From Odoribacter sp. (GTDB taxonomy: Bacteria > Bacteroidota > Bacteroidia > Bacteroidales > Marinifilaceae): DNA of 64,000 nucleotides. Positions 59,823-64,000 of this stretch are shown here, piece after piece. Every line of letters begins with the position of its first letter. The stretch's first letter is position 1. The notes under the pieces were generated by a model. It had not been told where the DNA came from, made no database searches, and saw only the letters and a program-made list of their open reading frames with translations. The stretch is taken from contig JAHHTT010000004.1 in assembly GCA_020024465.1 (NCBI GenBank), forward strand, positions 1 to 64,000. The letters run 5' to 3'. The position numbers and the translations under genes were made by a program.

Positions 59823-61793
59823 TTAATCAAAGAAATCCCATTGAATGCCGAATTTTAACATTGCAGGGTTAATCGGATAATCCGCAGCACTAAAGAAATT
59901 ACCATGTTGTTTGATATGGAAATTTACATGTTCGTATTTGACAAAAATATGTGCCCGTTTTATTTTTAAATTCAAAAATACATCTGCTTTGGGGTAATTT
60001 CCAGTTTTATGCTCCCGCTGATTATGGAATTGCATAATGGCTGGAGCATAGTTGTCGGCATAAAATCCTGTATTATAATACAAATCGAAACCGATTTGTA
60101 GCTGTAGTGCATTTTTGAAAAGATAGTTCTGATAGTAATTGTGTGAATATAATGCAATGGCAGGGAGGGAAAGAATGTCTTCTTGTGTACTTTTCTGGAA
60201 ATAGACAGATTGGTCGAAATAAAAATGACCTGTACGGAATACTTCTTTTGCCCAAGCGGATAATATAATCAAAGTTTTACCGGTTTGTTGTGGCATAATT
60301 GTGGAGTCGAAATAGACATGGCTGAAAATATTTGTGAAGCCGATACCTAATTCTGTCCGTAGGCGTTTGTTGATATACCGTCCTTCCAAATTGATTGTTT
60401 TGACAGCTTTGAAGTCATTGTCCCAAATATTATGGTTGCCGATATAAAAATTTAGAAATGGATTGACACTTTGTAATTCTATTTTAACATCAGCTTTTAA
60501 CAGGCTGTTTTTGTTTCTGTTGAGGGCTTGGCTGATGAATCCGTCGACTTTAAAATTCCCGGCATAATATCCTATTATGCCGATGCGTCCTGCAATATCA
60601 TAATTCAGCATGGCATTTGTATCCATATTGAAGATACCGGCAGTAATGTATGTACCCATGTAATTTTTGCTACCACTTTTGGTATTGCGGGTAATTGTAT
60701 CAAAATCAACCTGTTGGTCGTATTTGTCCTTTTTGAAATCCAGCCCGGTATAAATACCCGGCAGATATTTATATTTAGGATGTTCATTTACGATGAATTT
60801 TGCAGAGATGTCTATCATCCTGCTTTTATAGTGGTCAGAGGTTTGAGTGCTGTCAATATAGGTATGTCGATAGAAGCCAAAGTTGATACTTTCTTCTTCA
60901 AATTTGTGACGATTATTTTGTGTCCGGATATTGAGCACAGCTTTCGCGGGGTAGAGTTCTGTCGTGTCTTTGCCATTGATTACCTGTTTGGGCTTTCCAA
61001 TGTTGTATTGTCCCTGTAGATTGAAATTTATAATTCGAAAAGTATTGTAAACTTCATCCTGACCTAACCAGGTCTGAATATTTTCTGCCTTTTCAGTTGA
61101 GTCTGTGACATAAGAACGATCTTGAATACCTCCATTTTCACGAATCTCACCTTTGTGTTGATCAAACATAAAAGAAGTTGTGATTCTGTTGTGTTCGTAA
61201 GATGAAAAAAGAGAAAAATTGGATATTTTGCTTTTTTGATTAGCATACCGCCCGTCGCTTGAAATGAGGTGATAGCGGGCACCAATATTCCAAAAAGGGT
61301 TGATATTTTGTGAGTGCCAGACGTCAATCATGTTTTCTGCCTTACCTTTTCCTCCTCCGGTGAAATACTTAAGCCGAGTATAAGGGGTGGTGGTATTGAA
61401 ATGAACGAGATCTTCTGGCATAAAGAGAAAGCTGCGCAGATAGGTCAAAGGGTAAAAATCTTCAATTTCGTTTCTTTCTATGAAAATATTGGATTCGTAA
61501 GGCGAAGGAAAATTACCCAAGTATGTATTTGAAATACTTCTTTTGAAAATATCATTGAAATTGTGAATGCCGTCTTGTAATGTATCTAATAGAATTTCTT
61601 GCGAATACACGCCATTACGCATCCATTTCCAAGTGTATCTGTAGTGAGGAATATTCTCTTGGGGTATGGAATCTCGCGCCGGCTCTTGCATTCCAGACTC
61701 GCTGCTGTAAGAGTTGTAATCATCAAATTCGCTCTGTGCCAAACAAATAAGATGTAATATGGTCAATATGAATATGCCGATAATTTTTTTCAT
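59823..61793 (-). CDS. Putative outer-membrane porin
   Basis: 656 residues from ATG 61793 (MKKIIGIFILTILHLICLAQ, a signal peptide); six further codons to 61811 would overlap the promoter box and are not used. The mature protein has many alternating aromatic beta strands, for example NISNFSLFSSYEHNRITTSFMF-like, and ends with AMLKFGIQWDFFD, an outer-membrane C-terminal signature with Phe near the end. It fits the Bacteroidetes putative porin family (PF14121), by recognition of overall pattern. It may permit uptake of small solutes. Confidence 0.82.
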   Translation of the reverse strand: MKKIIGIFILTILHLICLAQSEFDDYNSYSSESGMQEPARDSIPQENIPHYRYTWKWMRNGVYSQEILLDTLQDGIHNFNDIFKRSISNTYLGNFPSPYESNIFIERNEIEDFYPLTYLRSFLFMPEDLVHFNTTTPYTRLKYFTGGGKGKAENMIDVWHSQNINPFWNIGARYHLISSDGRYANQKSKISNFSLFSSYEHNRITTSFMFDQHKGEIRENGGIQDRSYVTDSTEKAENIQTWLGQDEVYNTFRIINFNLQGQYNIGKPKQVINGKDTTELYPAKAVLNIRTQNNRHKFEEESINFGFYRHTYIDSTQTSDHYKSRMIDISAKFIVNEHPKYKYLPGIYTGLDFKKDKYDQQVDFDTITRNTKSGSKNYMGTYITAGIFNMDTNAMLNYDIAGRIGIIGYYAGNFKVDGFISQALNRNKNSLLKADVKIELQSVNPFLNFYIGNHNIWDNDFKAVKTINLEGRYINKRLRTELGIGFTNIFSHVYFDSTIMPQQTGKTLIILSAWAKEVFRTGHFYFDQSVYFQKSTQEDILSLPAIALYSHNYYQNYLFKNALQLQIGFDLYYNTGFYADNYAPAIMQFHNQREHKTGNYPKADVFLNLKIKRAHIFVKYEHVNFHIKQHGNFFSAADYPINPAMLKFGIQWDFFD

Positions 61794-61798
61794 CGCTG

Positions 61799-61806
61799 CA
61801 AATATA
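61799..61806 (-). promoter_or_regulatory. -7 element immediately before the porin ATG
   Basis: TATATTTG on the minus strand ends only five bases before the ATG at 61793. A start about seven bases after the box would fall on or next to the ATG, implying a leaderless or nearly leaderless mRNA. Confidence 0.45.
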
Positions 61807-61836
61807 CGCAAACTTTTAAAACTCTCATAAATTAGT

Positions 61837-61844
61837 TACTTTTG
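61837..61844 (+). promoter_or_regulatory. -7 element upstream of glnS
   Basis: TACTTTTG, a perfect TAnnTTTG, with a weak TTT at 20 bases upstream. It faces away from the porin promoter and gives a glnS leader of about 90 bases. Confidence 0.48.
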
Positions 61845-61940
61845 TACCCTCAGAAAATGAGTTTTTGAAATACAGGGGAGGAGGTTGTTACGGATGCTTC
61901 GCTTTCGTGGATTTTGTAGACTTTGTAAAAAAAGATATTT

Positions 61941-63650
61941 ATGGAGAAAGACCGACACATTGTAGAACCCGAGGAAGAGAAATCATTGAACTTCATCGAG
62001 CAAATTATTGAAAAGGAAATCGCAGAAGGTAAAAATGGAGGGAAAGTACATACTCGTTTCCCTCCGGAACCCAATGGTTATTTACACATTGGTCATGCAA
62101 CCTCTATTTGCCTCAATTTTGGACTGGCGGCAAAATACAATGGTAAGTGTAATTTACGTTTTGACGATACGAACCCTTCGAAGGAAGATGTTGAATTTAC
62201 GGATGCAATTCAAGAGGACATCAAATGGCTGGGATTCCAGTGGGATGGAGAAGTTCATTATGCTTCCGATTATTTTCAACAACTTTATGATTGGGCAGAG
62301 CAAATGATCCGTGACGGAAAAGCATATGTGGATGATCAAACGGCAGAGGAAATCAGTGCCGGTCGCAAGACTATCACCGAGCCGGGAGTGAACAGTCCCT
62401 ACCGAAACCGCTCTGTAGAAGAAAATATGGAACTTTTTCATCGGATGAAGGCCGGAGAATTCAAAGAAGGCAGCCATGTATTACGTGCCAAGATCGATAT
62501 GGCAGCACCTAATATGTTGATGCGTGATCCGATTATGTATCGTATTATATATTGCAGCCACCATCGGACAGGAGATAAATGGTGTATTTATCCGATGTAT
62601 GATTTTACTCATGGCCAAAGCGATTATTTAGAGGGTATTACACATTCTATTTGTACTTTGGAGTTTGAAATTCACAGACCGCTTTATAATTGGTTCCTGG
62701 ACGAGCTGACCTCTACGGAATATCGTCCTCGTCAGATTGAATTTGCACGTCGTAATCTGAATTATACTGTGATGAGTAAGCGCCGCCTGTTGGAATTGGT
62801 GCAGAAAAAATATGTCTCCGGTTGGGATGATCCGCGAATGCCGACGATTTGTGGCTTGCGCCGTCGCGGCTATACTCCGGAGTCAATCCGTATGTTTGCT
62901 GAAAAAGTTGGGGTTGCACGTCGTGAAATTGTGGTGGATATGGCATTATTGGAATATTGTGTGCGTGAACATCTGAACAAGACCGCTCCTCGTGTCATGG
63001 CTGTACTGGAACCGATAAAAGTTGTGTTGGACAATTATCCAGAGGGAAAGATTGAAATGGTGGAAATTGAAAATAATCCGGAAGATCCGACAGCAGGAAT
63101 CCGCCAAGTGGCTTTCAGCAGAGAGTTGTTTATAGAGCGGGATGATTTTATGGAAAATGCACCGAAGAAATTTTTCCGCTTGACACCGGGGCAGGAAGTG
63201 CGTTTGAAAGGTGCTTATATTATCAGATGTACAGACCATATAGAAAAAGATGAGGCTGGCAATGTAACAGTTGTCCATTGTATCTATGATGCGGAAAGTC
63301 GTAGTGGAAGCGGTCATGAAGCAGCAAATCGTAAAGTGAAAGGAACTTTGCATTGGGTGGCAGCTGATGATGCCATTGAAGCTGAAGTTCGTCTGTATGA
63401 CCGTTTATTTAAAGATGAAGATCCAGCAGGGCATAAAGATGTTGATTTTAAGGAGTTTATTAATGAAAATTCCTTGCGAGTTTTGACTGGATGTAAATTG
63501 GAATCAAGTCTTAAGGATTCACGTCCGGGCGACCGCTTCCAGTTTCAGAGATTGGGGTATTTTTGTGTAGATCCGGATTCCAAGGATGATAAATTAGTAA
63601 TTAATCGCACAGTATCATTAAAAGATACATGGCAAAAAATGAATAAATAA
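61941..63650 (+). CDS. glnS: Glutaminyl-tRNA synthetase
   Basis: 569 residues, class I synthetase. The HIGH motif is in [16 protein letters not shown] near residue 45, and the KMSKS equivalent is [13 protein letters not shown] near residue 275. [13 protein letters not shown] and [21 protein letters not shown] are GlnRS-specific rather than GluRS-type, and the C-terminal anticodon-binding beta barrels are complete (ending VSLKDTWQK). It charges tRNA-Gln directly. No YqeY extension. The next gene starts at the base after its stop. Confidence 0.97.
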   Translation: MEKDRHIVEPEEEKSLNFIEQIIEKEIAEGKNGGKVHTRFPPEPNGYLHIGHATSICLNFGLAAKYNGKCNLRFDDTNPSKEDVEFTDAIQEDIKWLGFQWDGEVHYASDYFQQLYDWAEQMIRDGKAYVDDQTAEEISAGRKTITEPGVNSPYRNRSVEENMELFHRMKAGEFKEGSHVLRAKIDMAAPNMLMRDPIMYRIIYCSHHRTGDKWCIYPMYDFTHGQSDYLEGITHSICTLEFEIHRPLYNWFLDELTSTEYRPRQIEFARRNLNYTVMSKRRLLELVQKKYVSGWDDPRMPTICGLRRRGYTPESIRMFAEKVGVARREIVVDMALLEYCVREHLNKTAPRVMAVLEPIKVVLDNYPEGKIEMVEIENNPEDPTAGIRQVAFSRELFIERDDFMENAPKKFFRLTPGQEVRLKGAYIIRCTDHIEKDEAGNVTVVHCIYDAESRSGSGHEAANRKVKGTLHWVAADDAIEAEVRLYDRLFKDEDPAGHKDVDFKEFINENSLRVLTGCKLESSLKDSRPGDRFQFQRLGYFCVDPDSKDDKLVINRTVSLKDTWQKMNK

Positions 63651-64000
63651 ATGAAGAATAAAAATCTTTTGAAGGAGATAAAACCTTATGTGATTATCAC
63701 CTTCGGTATGTTAATCTACTCTTTTGCTGCTACAGGATTTCTAGTACCTCATAAAATCGTAGGTGGAGGTGCAACGGGTATATCTACTGTATTGTTTTAT
63801 TTGTTTGGAATTCCTGTCGGAGTCGGCTATGCTTTGGTCAATGTTATTCTTTTAGCGATTGCCATGAAAGTCTTGGGACCGAAGTTCGGTATAAAAACCA
63901 TCTTTGCAATAGCCGTCGGCAGTATTTTCTTAGGTGTCATGCAACCCTTGATGCCTGTGGACGGAATATTGCCAGATGAGAAATTTATGAGTACTATTAT
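63651..64000 (+). CDS. YitT family membrane protein (partial, runs off the window)
   Basis: The first 116 residues are visible, starting MKNKNLLKEIKPYVIITFGM directly after the glnS stop. YSFAATGFLVPHKIVGGGATGISTVLFYLF-like and LVNVILLAIAMKVLGPKFGIKT are the typical YitT (DUF161) membrane segments. The family usually has about five helices and a C-terminal DUF2179 domain, which would lie outside. Transport or sensing role unknown. Confidence 0.88.
   Translation, partial: MKNKNLLKEIKPYVIITFGMLIYSFAATGFLVPHKIVGGGATGISTVLFYLFGIPVGVGYALVNVILLAIAMKVLGPKFGIKTIFAIAVGSIFLGVMQPLMPVDGILPDEKFMSTI

Noticed and set aside
1..64000. CRISPR arrays, insertion sequences, integrase/att sites, rRNA genes
   Set aside because: No regularly spaced direct repeats, transposase or integrase motifs, or rRNA sequence were noticed in any region.

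Overview
The window is an AT-rich bacterial chromosome segment from the order Bacteroidales, most likely family Odoribacteraceae (Odoribacter or a close relative such as Butyricimonas). The evidence is the Bacteroidetes promoter type (TTG, 19-21 bases, TAnnTTTG), Bacteroidetes gene families (putative porin, DUF4301, FeoA-FeoB fusion, two-domain tricorn-like peptidase), and a complete succinate-to-crotonyl-CoA (4-hydroxybutyrate) pathway together with an acyl-CoA dehydrogenase/EtfAB operon, a butyrate route typical of Odoribacter-type organisms. The species is inferred, not proven.

Layout. 1-200: two tandem tRNA-Asn genes (minus). 305-2969 (plus): stand-alone PAS protein, purD and a polytopic membrane protein. 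2962-6353 (minus): dihydroorotase, polyprenol-phosphate mannosyltransferase and murF. ispF is at 6491-6970 (plus). 7020-12412 (minus): a C1 peptidase, lpdA and a znuABC-type metal ABC transporter. 12569-15898: a large tricorn-like S41 peptidase. 16058-19698 (minus): etfB, etfA and acyl-CoA dehydrogenase. 20004-29261 (minus): an unusual tightly packed block of nine mostly exported proteins. It has three TonB-C-domain proteins, a TPM-domain protein with zinc-ribbon cysteines and a glycine/serine tail, an AraC-type regulator, a membrane protein, a lipoprotein and a frameshifted small gene. 29262-30062 is a long intergenic region with a candidate 6S-like RNA. 30063-32270: iorBA, preceded by what looks like a ribosome-mediated attenuator with an aromatic-rich leader peptide. 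32520-36046 (minus): aroE, DUF368, DUF4301 and a small acidic protein.

36081-42031 (plus) is the metabolic centrepiece: a cobalamin riboswitch followed by abfD, abfT, 4hbD and sucD, which convert succinyl-CoA to crotonyl-CoA. With the acyl-CoA dehydrogenase/Etf operon at 16-20 kb this gives butyryl-CoA. The riboswitch suggests that the B12-independent butyrate branch is turned on when B12, needed for the competing methylmalonyl-CoA (propionate) branch, is scarce.

42146-57540 (plus) is a housekeeping run: marC, nadK, uppS, bamA, skp/ompH, murI, rsh, fur, purA, a cation:proton antiporter, the feoAB fusion and a tiny Cys-rich Feo partner. 57557-61793 (minus): a conserved hypothetical gene, an MltF-like lytic transglycosylase and a putative porin. 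The window ends with glnS and the start of a YitT-family gene (plus).

The best candidates for undescribed biology are (1) the Tyr/Phe/Trp-rich leader peptide and terminator in front of iorAB, (2) B12-riboswitch control of the 4-hydroxybutyrate branch, and (3) the TonB-C/TPM/AraC envelope operon. All positions and motifs were read by eye; no similarity search was run.
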